Shown piece after piece: positions 36,340 through 49,862 of a stretch of 64,000 bases of DNA (positions are counted from its first letter, which is position 1; each line of letters begins with the position of its first letter). The notes under the pieces were generated by a model. That model made no database searches and was not told where the DNA came from. It saw only the letters and a program-made list of their open reading frames with translations. The stretch is from Artocarpus heterophyllus (taxonomy: Eukaryota > Streptophyta > Magnoliopsida > Rosales > Moraceae), in NCBI GenBank assembly GCA_025403435.1, contig CM046352.1, positions 966,893 to 1,030,892 on the forward strand. The letters are read 5' to 3'. The position numbers and the translations under genes are program-made.

Positions 36340-36436
36340 CGGCCTCCTCCTTGCGGCTTTTTATATACTCCGAGGCATCGGCGTGTCTCTGAGCATAGCC
36401 AAGCATTTGTGAAAAAGTGCCTGGCTACTTGAAGGC
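36340..36436 (-). pseudogene. Ty3-gypsy gag fragment, right-hand (C-terminal) part
   Basis: Read on the minus strand together with 49863-50085 this is a broken retrotransposon gag domain; this part codes for the stretch with an Ala-Gln-Arg-His-Ala-like helix followed by KSRKEEA. Copy B separates the two pieces. In-frame stops are present. Confidence 0.7.
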
Positions 36437-36441
36437 CAGTG

Positions 36442-38466
36442 TGTTAGACATGTATGCTCTAAGGAGTAAAAATGTAATACGTTTTTGGAGACATTTTTAT
36501 CAATAAAGAATTTATTCATTTATATATACCAAATATTGTCCTCTTTACGTTCATATTTGTTGAATGTATGATAAGCAAACAGTAGTCTGAGACTGTCAGT
36601 CTAAACCTTAAGAGTTGGGCATATGATGGGATGATTATGCGGTAGACATGACTCTTAAGGTGATGGTCTAAAATATATGATCCGCAATCGAGGGAATAAA
36701 GTTGGGCGCTTTATTCATGTAAAGATTGTTATGTTGTCTATATCCCTTTTGGGAGATCGGTTTGTCTTGGCCATCGGAGTTGGACTCCGTGAATAGAAAC
36801 ATTAGCGCGTTGTCATAGGTGACGATGTGTTGGATCGGGACATAAAGTGAATTGATTTGGATTAATAATTCTGTCTTGGCAAATCGATTCACTTTAGACA
36901 ATCATTTGTATTGTATCTTAATCCTGAGATGAATAATGGGCCCGTTGTCTCGACTTGTGTCTTTTGATGTACCAATGGGTGACTCCCACATCTCTATAGT
37001 GGCATGCATGCCGGTACGTTGGAGGCATGACTCTTGGTAGCGTAGACTTGTTATTCATAGATATGGAATCCATAGCTCCTCTTTAGGAGTAATGATATCC
37101 TCTTATATGCGTTGTCCTGTAATTGGAAAACTGGAGCGCTCAACCATTTGGATACATAGGTGTAACCGAATGGTATACTATCTTTGGATGGTAAGTTTTC
37201 TAATGGTGAGACAATGGAACGTAAGATAAAAATAATCGGGAAGGTAAGACAGAACTTGTCCTTAAGCCGATTATGGATGATCATATGGGGATGCGATACA
37301 CTATGATATGTCATGGAGACTTAGCTACACGAGCTTCGTAATTCTATAAAGTTTGAGAGTGCAGCTCCAAGCTTTTAGTGGAGTAGCGTTGGAGTTGATA
37401 ATTGTGAAATGTATATCTGGGATATTGGGTTTCATAATTATCATGAGCTTGAACTTTATAGGTCCATTTTGGTCCCCTTTGCTAGCTCACAAAATCCTGT
37501 AACGACACGGCGTGCTTTTCCAATAATTGGTGACTTATGTCGGATTTATCAGATTGGTTTAAAATTTATAAGAATCAAATAATTCATGTCTGTTTATCGG
37601 TTGAATTAATTATGTAAGAAATTAGTTCAAGATGAACTTGTTGAATTATGGCGTTCGTGTCTGTTTATCGGTTGTTTTAATTTTGGACAATTAGAACAAG
37701 ATAAACTTGTAGAATTATTGTGAATTGATTTATTTTCTTAGAGATTATCTTGATAAAGTTTGTTTTGATCAGATATCTTTTCTATTGGGCTATTTGAATC
37801 AAAACTGAGACTTTATCCTTTAGAATCTCGGGTGGAAAATAAAAGATTCGCGGAGATTTTTTCTCGGCAGTTCGGCATGCCGGATGACGTGTTCGGCCTG
37901 CCGAACTGGTCAGTTCGGCCTGCCTATCACACAGTTCGGCATGCCGACCGCGACAGTTAAGATTACGCGTTTTTCACGCGTATCTTATCAGATATTGATC
38001 CGAACTTGATTCTGTTTCGATTTTTGAGACCTAATCTGATATGGACTGACCCCAAGGACCAATAGGTATAAAAAGGGAGTGAGTCTAATGATTTACTCAG
38101 ATCAATTTGAGAGATTAAGAGTGATACTCTTCTAGTGAGCATCTGAAAACTCCCTGAGAGCTTTTGTTCACAAATCACGAACACTAGCTTTGGGTTCTCT
38201 CTATTGGTTGGAAGGAGAGTCACCGGTGGAAGAGCTGTACGTGTGAGCCCACACTCACTCCGGTTGTGGATAGAGAATAGCAAAGAAGACCAGTTGGTTG
38301 AGGCTCTTCTGGAACGTTACTTCTCTACACAGGTCGCGGAGGTTCTTCGGCATACTGAGGTTAGTAAGATCTGTTTAATTTATACATATAACATGTCAAA
38401 CTTGTGTTTTGGAAAATACTCTAATGAAAAATTTTTAAAATTCCGCTGCGTACTTTGTTTCCAACA
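36442..38466 (+). repeat. 5' LTR of copy B
   Basis: 2025 bp, TGTTAGACATG to TTTCCAACA. A deletion of about 8 bp near 37657, compared with the other LTRs, accounts for most of the length difference. Confidence 0.95.
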
Positions 38467-38468
38467 AT

Positions 38469-38480
38469 TGGTATCAGAGA
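38469..38480 (+). other. Primer binding site of copy B, one mismatch
   Basis: TGGTATCAGAGA: the last base differs from the initiator-Met complement in copy A. The change may have arisen after insertion. Confidence 0.9.
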
Positions 38481-40135
38481 CGAGGTTTTTACATAAATTT
38501 GCAAGTTTGTGATCATGTTATATGCATAAATTTTGTGATCTTAATCTCTCCAATGCTTGAATTAAATTTTATAAAGAGATGGCACTCTAGGTTTCTATAT
38601 AATATATATGTTGTCATGGATTATATGGTGAATGTTTATTAATTAATTATGGTTGATTAAATTGTTGTTTAATTATTTATTAATTAATTAATACCGGTTA
38701 TGGTTCCTTAGAGGTTAGAATGTGTATCTAAGTTTTTTCATGTAATTAGATGGCGGACTATCATCTCCGTCTAGGAATTATTATTTAATTTTTAATTTGT
38801 AAGAATTTTGTAATTAAATAATTATTCGGAGAAGACGGAACGAGAAGTCAGAACTTAAAGATTGATGATGGCGCCTCCAGGTATTTCCTGAGTCTCTAAT
38901 TTTATGTTTTTGAATTGTTGAAAATAAAATTGATGAATTGCATTAAAATTGTATTTTCTGGATTGAGGGTTTTCTGCTCGGTCGGCATGCCGGACCTCAC
39001 AGTTCGGCAGGCCGAAGGTCATAGATCGGCAGGCCGGACGTACGGTCCGGCAGGCCGACAGTGGGGCAAAAATTTTGGTGCTCTGCCGGCAGGCCGAACC
39101 TTCATGTTCAGCAGGCCGAACCACCATGATCGGCAGACCGATCACCCAAATCGGCCTGCCGACCGAGAGCTGCCAGGTGTCCAGAAAAGGTGCGATTTTT
39201 CCAGTGCAGTTTTAATTTTATTTTTGGGACGATTCTGAGAAACATTAAATTTGGATATGACCGGAAATATGAAGTGTTCGATTCATACGGGATTGAGGAC
39301 TTGAAGATGGATATTACATGAAGAAGGATACAGCTTGAGGATTCAAGGATGAAGAATCGATAAATGTCTCGATTATTCTCTTGTAATCTTAGTTTTTCTA
39401 TTCTCTAGGGTGGAACCATAATATTACGGTTATTATTATTATTATGCTTGTAGCTTTGCTTGATTGCTTTGCTTGTCTGCATTATAATATGATTTACCAT
39501 GTATATTGATAACATGTCATATAGAATAGGGAGTGCCGCTCACTATTAAAATTGTTCATGCATAATTTTAAAATAAAACCTTGACTTCAAAAGATTGAGT
39601 GGGAGAAGGTTTTCGAAGAGAGAACCTAAGGCCTCCATCGTTGGTCCATAGGAAGAACATGATGGTCCCAACCCCTAGGAAGGGATTTCTATCATGTACC
39701 AGATTGGATCTCTGAAAGGATAAGGTATTTTAGTATGATTTATGGTTGCACACCCCTAGGTGGTGATTATAAATCATGGATAAAATATTAAAACGGTGGT
39801 TATACACTCACGTTAATTTTATTATTAACCTCCCATAGGAGTTCTGTTAATAAAATTAATGGCCAAAGAAATGATTATTAGCATATACTAGATCATACGA
39901 GTCCTAGATGGCATATATTAATCAGGAGGGGATCCGTGTTCCTGATTGAATTTGGAATGACTCCCCTAGGAGCTTGTTGAATTCTGAGTTGGGAATTATC
40001 GTTGTAAGGTTGTGATATTTTCAAGGTTTTGACACATAAACACATTTGTATGATTTTACATGATTGTGTTATCTTACTAAATTATTATATATGTTTGCTT
40101 ATGTTTGGTATATGATTCTTTATTGTAGATTGAAA
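38481..40135 (+). other. Leader of copy B
   Basis: Same organisation as the copy A leader, with the palindromic array at 38979-39168 and CCCCTAGG octamers, one of which has changed to CCCATAGG near 39832. Confidence 0.7.
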
Positions 40136-43100
40136 ATGTCTAAAAACGCTTTATCATCGATACTTGACAAAAACCAATTAACCGGTGAGAACTATAATGA
40201 TTGAAAACGGAACCTGGACATCGTCCTTTCCTTTGAGAAACTGAAATATGTTCTGACAACTCCTTGTCCTCCCGAGCCTACGGGAGACTCAATTAATGAA
40301 CAATTCTAAGCGTACGACCGCTGGAAAGATGCTAATGATCAGGCCCGCTGCTATGTTATGGCTAGCATGAATAACGTGCTGCAGGCTCAACATCAGGATT
40401 ATGAGACTGCGAAGCAAATCTTGGATAATCTTGTGGACATGTTTGGAGGCCAGGCCATAACAAAGCGGCAAGGGGCACTTCGGAAACTCTTAAACTGTAG
40501 ACAGAGACCGGGGACATCTGTAAAGGAGCACATGATGTTGGTCATGGGTTACCTCGCTGAGGCTCAAACCAATGGAGCCGACATCGATGCTGAAACTCAG
40601 ATGACTATGGTCTTTGAGACTCTGTCTAAGGAATTTATTCCGTTTAGAGCTACTTTTAATCTAAGCAATAGACGGGATATGACCTTGACAGAACTAATGA
40701 AACAGTTACAAGAGTTTGAACTTCTGATCAGGGAGTCTCCTGCTGGTGGAGAGGCCAATATGGTAGCTGCTTCTGGTTCCAATCCTAACTTTGGGAATGG
40801 AAAGAAGCAACGGGCCAAAAGTAGGAAGTCTTCTATTCCTATTGCTACCAAGAGCAAGAAAAAGAAGAAGAAGAACCCGAAAGAAGCTTAAGTGCTTCTT
40901 TTGTGGTAAGGTCGGGCATATAAAGAAGCATTGCAAGGACTTCCTTTCCAAGGGAGGTAGGTGTGATCTTCTATATTTAGAAACTTGATTGGTTGAGGAA
41001 TCCAGTGACATTTGGGTCATAGATTCCGGTGCAACTAATCATGTTTGTGTTTCTCTGCAGGGATTCAAAGAAACGAGAAGTCTACTTCGTGAAGACTTAA
41101 CGCTTCGGATGGGCGATGGATCCTTGGTCTCAGCGGAAGCAGTGGGAGATGTCCATCTTTATTTTGATAATTATAGGAGTTTAATTTTGCGAGATTGTTT
41201 TATGTTCCTAAATTTAAAAGGAATTTAATTTCTGTATCTTCTTTATTTAAAGACTCCTACGTGGTATCTTTTAATGAAAAAGTGGTGATTCGTAAAAACA
41301 AATCTTTTATCTGTTCTGGATGGATGCAAAATAATCTATATTTTATCAAACCTAAGATGGACCTATTGCTTAATGCTGAGATAAATGATAATGACTCAAA
41401 AAGACTTAAAACTTCTCACTCTAATAAGACTTATCTTTGGCATTTGCGCCTTGGCCATATTAACCTAAATAGGATTCAAAGGTTGGTAAGGGATGGACCT
41501 TTAAGTCACTTAAAGGTGGAATCTATACCTCAATGTGAGTCTTGTTTGGAGGGTAAAATGACCAAAAGACCATACGGGTCTAAGGGCAATAGGGCCGAAG
41601 GGGTTCTAGAACTTGTGCATAGTGATGTTTGCGGACCGATGAACATCCGGGCACGAGGAGGGTATGAGTACTTCGTTACTTTTATTGACGATTACTCAAG
41701 ATATGGGTATGTGTACCTAATGCACCACAAAAGCGAAACTTATGATAAGTTCAGGGAGTTTCGGGCTGAAGTGGAAAAGCAATTGGGTAGACCCATAAAG
41801 GCACTTCGATCTGATCGAGGTGGGGAATACCTTTCTAATGAGTTCTTGGGACACTTGTTAGAGAATGAGATTTTATCCCATTTGACTGCGCCGGGCACTC
41901 CGCAACAGAATGGCGTAGCAGAGAGAAGGAATAGGACTTTGTTGGACATGATTCGGTCCATGATGAGTTATTCATCATTGCCTTTATCCTTTTGGGGATA
42001 TGCACTACAAACCGCATGTTATCTTTTGAACAATGTACCTTCAAAATCGGTCCCTAAAACTCCTCACGAGTTGTGGACAAGACGGAAGACATCCTTAAAC
42101 CATATTCGCATATGGGGATGTCCAGCTCATGTCCTGTTTAAGGATCCGAATAAGTTGGAAGCACGTTCAGAAGTTTGTGTGTTTGTAGGATATCCAAAAG
42201 GAACTAAAGGGGGTTATTTTTATAACCCAAAGGAAAATAAAGTCGTGGTTTCAACTAATGCAACTTTCCTTGAGGAGAGTTACATGAACGACTTTAAACC
42301 TCAAAGCAAAGTGGTGCTTGAGGAGTTGAGGGGTAATCCATTTACTCCGGAGGTTCCGAACGAAACCATTCCGATCGGTGTAGAAAAACCAAACAAACCT
42401 GAACAACAACCTCAGGGGCTTCGGCGTAGTGGGAGGATCGGGCGTCAACCTGAGAGGTATATGTTCAATGGAGAGGTCTTTTTGGCTGAACCGGATGAAC
42501 ATGACAGGGATCCTTATACTTACGCAGAAGCTATGGAGGATGTTGATTCAAGACTCTGGACAGAGGCCATGAACATTGAGATGAAGTCTATGGAGACTAA
42601 TCGGGTCTGGGAGCTTGTGGATCTTCCCGAAGGGGTAAAACCCATAGGGAGTAAGTGGATCTACAAGAGGAAAAGAGGAGTGGATGGAAAGGTCGAAACC
42701 TTTAAGGCTAGACTGGTAGCTAAGGGTTATACGCAAAAGGAAGGAATCGATTATGAGGAAACCTTTTCGCCTGTAGCCATGCTTAAGTCCATCCGGATTC
42801 TCTTGTCCATAGCTGCCGCTCTCAACTACGAGATTTGGCAGATGGATGTCAAGACGGCTTTTCTGAATGGCTATCTTGATGAGTCCATTTATATGTAACA
42901 ACCAGATGGGTTCAAGGTCACGGGTCAAGAGGGTAAGGTTTGTAAGTTGCTAAAGTCTATTTATGGACTTAAGCAGGCTTCTCGTTCTTGGAACATAAGA
43001 TTTGATCAAGTGATCAAGACTTATGGGTTCTCACAAAATGTGGATGAGCCATGTGTTTACAAACACATTAAGAATGGGAAGGTGGTTTTTCTACTACTCT

Positions 43101-43577
43101 ATGTAGCTGACATTCTGCTAATTGGCAATGACGTTGGGGCGTTGTCATCGGTCAAATTATGGTTGACCAAGCAGTTTGACATGAAGGACTTGGGTGAGGC
43201 TAATTTTGTTCTCGGTATCCAGATCTTTCGGGATAGGAAGAACAAAATGATAGCTTTGTCACAGGCCAGCTACATAGATAAAATTCTCAGGAGGTTTGCA
43301 ATGCAGGATTCCAAGAAAGGTGGGCAACCATCTAGGTATGGAATTACTCTTTCTAAGAAAGACTCTCCAAAGTCTTATGAAGAAAGAGAATACATGAAGA
43401 AGGTACCTTATGCTTCGGTAGTGGGTAGTCTCATGTATGCCATGCTTTGCACTCGACCGGATATTAGCTATGCGGTCGGGATTGTGAGTCGATTTCAGGC
43501 GGATCCAGGACCGAACCATTGGGTTGCGGTAAAGCATATTTTCAAGTACCTAAGAAGGACTCGAGGGTATATGCTTG
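40136..43577 (+). pseudogene. Copy B gag-pol, first part, disrupted
   Basis: Gag to reverse transcriptase. Lesions: TGA at 40202-40204 and TAA at 40307-40309 in gag; a one-base gain near 40878 before the knuckle; TGA at 40986-40988 between knuckle and protease; a one-base loss near 41194-41200; TAA at 42896-42898 early in the reverse transcriptase. The integrase to early reverse transcriptase frame (41195-42898, 567 codons) is otherwise open. The catalytic YVDD site reads Tyr-Val-Ala-Asp (about 43103-43114), one of the two metal-binding Asp replaced. The reading stops at the solo-LTR insertion. Confidence 0.93.
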
Positions 43578-43744
43578 TGTAACACCCGAGATTTTTAGTG
43601 CATTAAAAATGCATTAAATTAAAGATTATGTTAAGACAAAGTACAATTAAAGAAAAATACTGTATAATAAGATGGAAAATTATACAGTGTTAGAGCAATG
43701 CAGTATAAGAATTGAATTGTGTGGACCACAATTTTATCTTATGC

Positions 43745-43856
43745 TTTTATAAAAGAAAAGAAAAAAAAAAAGAGAAAAATCAGAAATTCAAAGCAAACTC
43801 GACTTTCTCTCTCCTCTTTCTCTCTCTAGATTTTCTCTCTCTCTCCTCAAATCTCG
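43745..43856 (+). promoter_or_regulatory. Probable promoter of the solo LTR
   Basis: CTTTTATAAAAG near 43745-43756 is followed by a CT-rich tract at about 43802-43855. This is the same layout as in the LOG-element LTR. Confidence 0.5.
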
Positions 43857-45659
43857 TTTGAGATTCCGGCGTTATTTTTCGACACCTCCCATACCAGTGG
43901 GAAGCTCTCGTTGAGCTGAGTCCAACGAGGTGTCGTGCCACCCAAATAGCCGCCGGAGGAGGGCCCACGCGCCGCCCAAAGTGGCGGCGAAACCCATTTT
44001 TTCCCGACGTCGTTTCTCGGCCGTCCGACCACCAATCGACGTGATTTTGGTGTCTATGGACTCAGTGTGAGGAGAGGAACAAGATGATACCAATTTTCCT
44101 GCTCAATTTTGGCTGGAAAGGCTTCGCCGGAGCTGCCCCGTCGCCGCCGTGGAGCCGCCATCGCAGCCGTCGTGCCTGGTGGCGGTGTGGCACACCGCCG
44201 GTGCCAAAACGATCAGAGGGCGACGACGAGCAAGACCCCTCGGTCAATTGCTCCGTTCCGCCGCCTCTCACCGGAGATCGACCTCCCCCGTCGTGCTCCG
44301 CCGTAAGAGAGGTCGAGGTGACCCATTTCGCCACCGTTGGGCCAAATTGAAGAGGCAGCCACCTTCAGAGGACCGAGAGAAAGAAATTCGGTACCTCAAT
44401 TGCACGAAACGACGGCCGGTCACCGGAGAACCAGGACTCGCCGCCTAACGCCGCCGTGGAGAGGTGGAGCCGGAAATGCTCAGAGGGTCACGGGGAAGAA
44501 AACGCCCAAGTCAATTTTGGGCTACCGTCACCGGAGGACCGAGATCGGAGCCGCCGGTGTTAGCCGAGAAATCCATCCTCGATTGGAGCAGATGGAGGCC
44601 AAATTGGGTGAAATTGACCCCACCAATCGACTCAAGAGGGTCAAATTAGGGGGGGTAGGCTCGAGCTCAGCCCTCAACGGAGCCAACCGCCGCCGGTCAA
44701 CGGCGGTCAACGGCGGTCAAAGGGCAAAATGAGATTTTGTGATCCTGGACCTCCGATCGAAGATCCGAGACCGCCTCCCGACTCGTTTCGACGCTCTGAA
44801 ACGCAATGGTGACCTCCGTTCGAGCTAATTCCACTCCGATGAAAATCGTCCGGTACCGACTGCACGCGGATCGAGGCGATTCAAACAGCAATATCGGAGT
44901 CCAGAATGACAGTTTCAAGAATGTATGATCTCCAGGAAGCATTCCTAGCCATTCATGGTCGCTCGAGGAGCACTGCAGAGGATGCTTCACATACTGTAGA
45001 TGCAGCGAGATACAACTGGATCTGCTTAGCTTGGAGTTCAAGTAAGTAGGAATCTCGACTACAGTATGAACTGTTTTAGATGCTTTCATAGAAATTTATG
45101 AAATGCATGATCAGTGATTGTTACACTGTTTTATGTGAGAATAGGTTTTATAACGTTATAAGGTGACGAAAAAACCTGTTAAGGGTAAAATCGTCATTTT
45201 TAAGGAAACGGCTAGAACGGAGTCGAACACTCCGATTTAGCATAATGTTATTAGATGGAAAATGTTCCGTGATACGTTAAGTAACGTAACGGTCATGTGA
45301 GATCAAGATTTAACGAGGGATGTTTTAAGTAAACGAGAGGTAACCGATGGGTTACAAAGTTAAAAGGAAAAGTAACCCCGGTGGGTTACAAGGCTAAATG
45401 AAGGAAATGTAAACTGACAGTTTATAAGGTTGAGTTAAAAGAACGGTAGACCGAAAGTATACTAGTCAAGTTATGAAAAAGGAATAAATGGTTAATGTTT
45501 ACGTTTTATTATCAATCGAGTGGATTGATAATAAAGAAAGTTAATTAATGAGTCGGCTGTCGTTTGATCAGGACACAGAGGCCGACTAATGGAAGGAACG
45601 AGAAAGGAACGGAATAGAGAACGCTAGAGCATAGTTTGGGTAAGTTTCAAACCTCACCT

Positions 45660-46240
45660 ACAGCATGAAGTAAATGATTTTTAAATGCTTATTTATATGT
45701 TTGCAAATGTGTTTGCAAATTGTTAAGCAAGTTGTTTTTAAAGTATGTTTGCATTTATTATGCAAAAAGTTTTAAAGTTCAAGAAAAAGAATTGCAATGA
45801 ATTTGCAATCGTTATGTTAAAGGTTTATTGGCATATTGATATGCATAACGTTTTTAAAAAGTGTAAGTTATGATTTTTAAAGTATTGAAAGTATGTTTTG
45901 CATTATGACAATGCATAATGTTTTATAGTTTAAGTTAAAGGTTTAATGATGCATTTGCTATGCAATAATTTGCATTTGTTGTGCAATAAATTTAAGAATA
46001 AAAGTTATAGTTTGCAAAATGTGTTTGCATTTTATGATGTATTTATTAAGCAATATGTTGCATTTGTTATGCAATGAGTGTTAGAATGCAAGTTATGATA
46101 TGCAAAATGTGTATACATTTTATGTTGCATTTGTTATGCAATGAGTTGTATTTATTATGCAATTGGTTTTATAGTACAAGCTATGAATTGCAAGTGTATT
46201 GCATATGATGTGATTGCATTTGAAATGCTCACTAAAGTTA
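45660..46240 (+). repeat. Degenerate TTTGCAT/TTATGCAA repeats in the solo LTR
   Basis: Words such as GCATTTGTTATGCAAT and TTTGCAAATG recur at least eight times with irregular spacing. They form an AT-rich region with many self-complementary ATGCAT/TGCA cores. No coding sense was seen. Confidence 0.65.
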
Positions 46241-47303
46241 ATAAGAAGGTAACGTTAAGATAAAAAGAAAGTGTCGTACCAGCCTCTTTGTTATGAGGTA
46301 ATGAAAGTAAAATTAAAGTTTGACCTCCTAAAGGTGAGGTACAAGACCTCAATGTTTGATGGTCTCAAGTCTTCCACAAGGGAAGCATCATGTTTATGAT
46401 CTCATGATTAATGAGTTGGTACGAACACTAAAGTAAAGTAAGGAAAAGGAAGGTTATAAGATAAAGAAAGTTAAGGAACAAGAATAAAGGTTGAGAAAGA
46501 AAAGAATATTTAAGTTTATAGAATGTTCATAAAAGGCTCATAATTAAAGTTAATAATTGAGCATAAATGAAGTCATGCATTCTAATGTTGCTTGAATGCC
46601 TTTCATGAAATGTTTATATGCTATGTTATGGAAAACATTCAGAGAAATGTTTTATGACAAGTGTTTATGAAAAACATTTTCATAAATGTTTATGGAAAAC
46701 GTTCATGAAGAACGTTTCAAGAGAAAGGTTTTCATGAGAAAAGTTTTAAAGCATGTTTAAATGCTTTGTGAGAATATGTTTGAACTTGCTGAGCGAAAGC
46801 TCATTAAAAGTTTTTCATGCTGTAGGTAATTTATGGGTGACCAATGGGACCCGTTAGAAGAGCTGGGTGCTGCGGAGGACAGATGCGAGATTTGGGTATG
46901 GATACCATCACTGTCTGCTTCCGCTACGCAAAGAAAATGTTTTCCATTGTTTAATGTTGTGTTTTCAAAGTTTAAAGAAAATAAGTTTTATGAATAGTAT
47001 TAAAAGTTTTAAGATACAGTTTATAAACTGTTTTATGTAATTATAAAGTAAAGTTTTAAATTATGATTTAATAAATGTTTCTTATTAAGTTTTGAGAAAC
47101 GATTTGAAATGATTTTAAGGTCAAGTGTTGAGCGATGTCTCCACTTGAATGCGACGGAGGTCGCGTCAGTTTTAAAGAACGTTTAAGGAAAGAAAAAAAA
47201 TTTTACTACAGTATTTTCTTACTAAGTAAGTAAGATTACTGTTTACGAAACGATGATTATGAAAGTAAAGTGACTGCCCGAAAAGGCGGGTCGTCACAGC
47301 TTG

Positions 47304-47817
47304 TGTATTCGGGTGAGGATTTAACTCCTCTAGGATACACTGATTCGGATTTTGAATCCTGCCTGGATTCTAGGAAATCGACATCGGGGTTTGTGTTTAC
47401 TCTGGGTGGCGGTGCCATCAGTTGGAGAAGTGCGAAGCAAGATTGCACTTCGGATTCAACGATGGAGGCCGAGTATGTGGCGGCTAGTGATGCTTCGAAA
47501 GAAGCAGTGTGGCTCCGCAAGTTCCTTGGGGATCTTGAGGTAGTTCCTGGTGTGGATAAAGCGGTATCACTGTACTGTGATAAGAGTACGGCGGTAGCTA
47601 ATGCTAAGGAACCAAGATTTCACAAGAAGAGTAAGCATATTGATCGGAAGTATCATGTGATAAAGGACTTCGTTGAGAGCGGGCATGTCACGGTGTGCAA
47701 GATCGCGTCAGAGGACAATTTAGCTGATCCATTTACGAAGACGCTTTCTAGGAGAGTCTTCGAAAGGCATGTGGAAGCTATGGGGATGCGAAATTTGCAG
47801 TATTTACTCACTTAGTG
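47304..47817 (+). pseudogene. Copy B RNase H part, downstream of the solo LTR
   Basis: Continues the pol frame from the insertion point with the end of the reverse transcriptase region and RNase H (DSTMEAEYVAASDASKEAVW, then DNLADPFTKTL), ending at a TAG at 47813-47815. This segment is open by itself and lacks the late frameshift present in copy A. Confidence 0.9.
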
Positions 47818-47829
47818 CAAGTGGGAGAT

Positions 47830-49862
47830 TGTTAGACATGTATGCTCTAAGGAGTAAAAATGTAATACGTTTTTGGAGACATTTTTATCAATAAAGAATT
47901 TATTCATTTATATATACCAAATATTGTCCTCTTTACGTTCATATTTGTTGAATGTATGATAAGCAAACAGTAGTCTGAGACTGTCAGTCTAAACCTTAAG
48001 AGTTGGGCATATGATGGGATGATTATGCGGTAGACACGACTCTTAAGGTGATGGTCTAAAATATATGATCCGCAATCGAGGGAATAAAGTTGGGCGCTTT
48101 ATTCATGTAAAGATTGTTATGTTGTCTATATCCCTTTTGGGAGATCGTTTGTCTTGGCCATCGGAGTTGGACTCCGTGAATAGAAACATTAGCGCGTTGT
48201 CATAGGTGATGATGTGTTGGATCGGGACATAAAGTGAATTGATTTGGATTAATAATTCTGTCTTGGCAAATCGATTCACTTTAGACAATCATTTGTATTG
48301 TATCTTAATCCTGAGATGAATAATGGGCCCGTTGTCTCGACTTGTGTCTTTTGATGTACCAATGGGTGACTCCAACATCTCTATAGTGGCATGCATGCCG
48401 GTACGTTGGAGGCATGACTCTTGGTAGCGTAGACTTGTTATTCATAGATATGGAATCCATAGCTCCTCTTTAGGAGTAATGATATCCTCTTATATGCGTT
48501 GTCCTGTAATTGGAAAACTGGAGCGCTCAACCATTTGGATACATAGGTGTAACCGAATGGTATACTATCTTTGGATGGTAAGTTTTCTAATGGTGAGACA
48601 ATGGAACGTAAGATAAAAATAATCGGGAAGGTAAGACAGAACTTGTCCTTAAGCCGATTATGGATGATCATATGGGGATGCGATACACTATGATATGTCA
48701 TGGAGACTTAGCTACACGAGCTTCGTAATTCTATAAAGTTTGAGAGTGCAGCTCCAAGCTTTTAGTGGAGTAGCGTTGGAGTTGATAATTGTGAAATGTA
48801 TATCTGGGATATTGGGTTTCATAATTATCATGAGCTTGAACTTTATAGGTCCATTTTGGTCCCCTTTGCTAGCTCACAAAATCCTGTAACGACACGGCGT
48901 GCTTTTCCAATAATTGGTGACTTATGTCGGATTTATCAGATTGGTTTAAAATTTATAAAAATCAAATAATTCATGTATGTTTATCGGTTGAATTAATTAT
49001 GTAAGAAATTAGTTCAAGATGAACTTGTTGAATTATGGCGTTCGGATAATTCTTGTCTGTTTATCGGTTGTTTTAATTTTGGACAATTAGAACAAGATAA
49101 ACTTGTAGAATTATTATGAATTGATTTATTTTCTTAGAGATTATCTTGATAAAGTTTGTTTTGATCAGATATCTTTTCTATTGGGCTATTTGAATCAAAA
49201 CTGAGACTTTATCCTTTAGAATCTCGGGTGGAAAATAAAAGATTCGCGGAGATTTTTTCTCGGCAGTTCGGCATGCCGGATGACGTGTTCGGCCTGCCGA
49301 ACTGGTCAGTTCGGCCTGCCTATCACACAGTTCGGCATGCCGACCGCGACAGTTAAGATTACGCGTTTTTCACGCGTATCTTATCAGATATTGATCCGAA
49401 CTTGATTCTGTTTCGATTTTTGAGACCTAATCTGATATGGACTGACCCCAAGGACCAATAGGTATAAAAAGGGAGTGAGTCTAATGATTTACTCAGATCA
49501 ATTTGAGAGATTAAGAGTGATACTCTTCTAGTGAGCATCTGAAAACTCCCTGAGAGCTTTTGTTCACAAATCACGAACACTAGCTTTGGGTTCTCTCTAT
49601 TGGTTGGAAGGAGAGTCACCGGTGGAAGAGCTGTACGTGTGAGCCCACACTCACTCCGGTTGTGGATAGAGAATAGCAAAGAAGACCAGTTGGTTGAGGC
49701 TCTTCTGGAACGTTACTTCTCTACACAGGTCGCGGAGGTTCTTCGGCATACTGAGGTTAGTAAGATCTGTTTAATTTATACATATAACATGTCAAACTTG
49801 TGTTTTGGAAAATACTCTGATGAAAAATTTTTAAAATTCCGCTGCGCACTTTGTTTCCAACA
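47830..49862 (+). repeat. 3' LTR of copy B
   Basis: 2033 bp, complete, preceded by the purine tract GCAAGTGGGAGAT at 47816-47829 and followed by the CAGTG target duplication. The four-unit palindromic array is at 49262-49345. Confidence 0.95.

Larger units (their letters stand above)
43573..47303 (+). mobile_element. Solo LTR (3.7 kb) nested in copy B, related to the LOG-element LTR
   Basis: The insert begins TGTAACACCCGAG and ends GTCGTCACA. It is flanked by the direct repeat GCTTG (43573-43577 and 47299-47303), and removing it together with one copy of the repeat restores copy B. No primer site, purine tract, interior or second LTR is visible, so it is a solo LTR left by LTR-LTR recombination, or an element that never had an interior. 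Its first 1.5 kb matches the LOG-element LTR (reverse complement of about 17760-18860) with clear divergence. Its last 2.2 kb does not. Confidence 0.9.

Noticed and set aside
44084..44732. Several overlapping ORFs in the GC-rich part of the solo LTR
   Set aside because: All frames are open because of base composition; products are Arg/Pro-rich with no domain.
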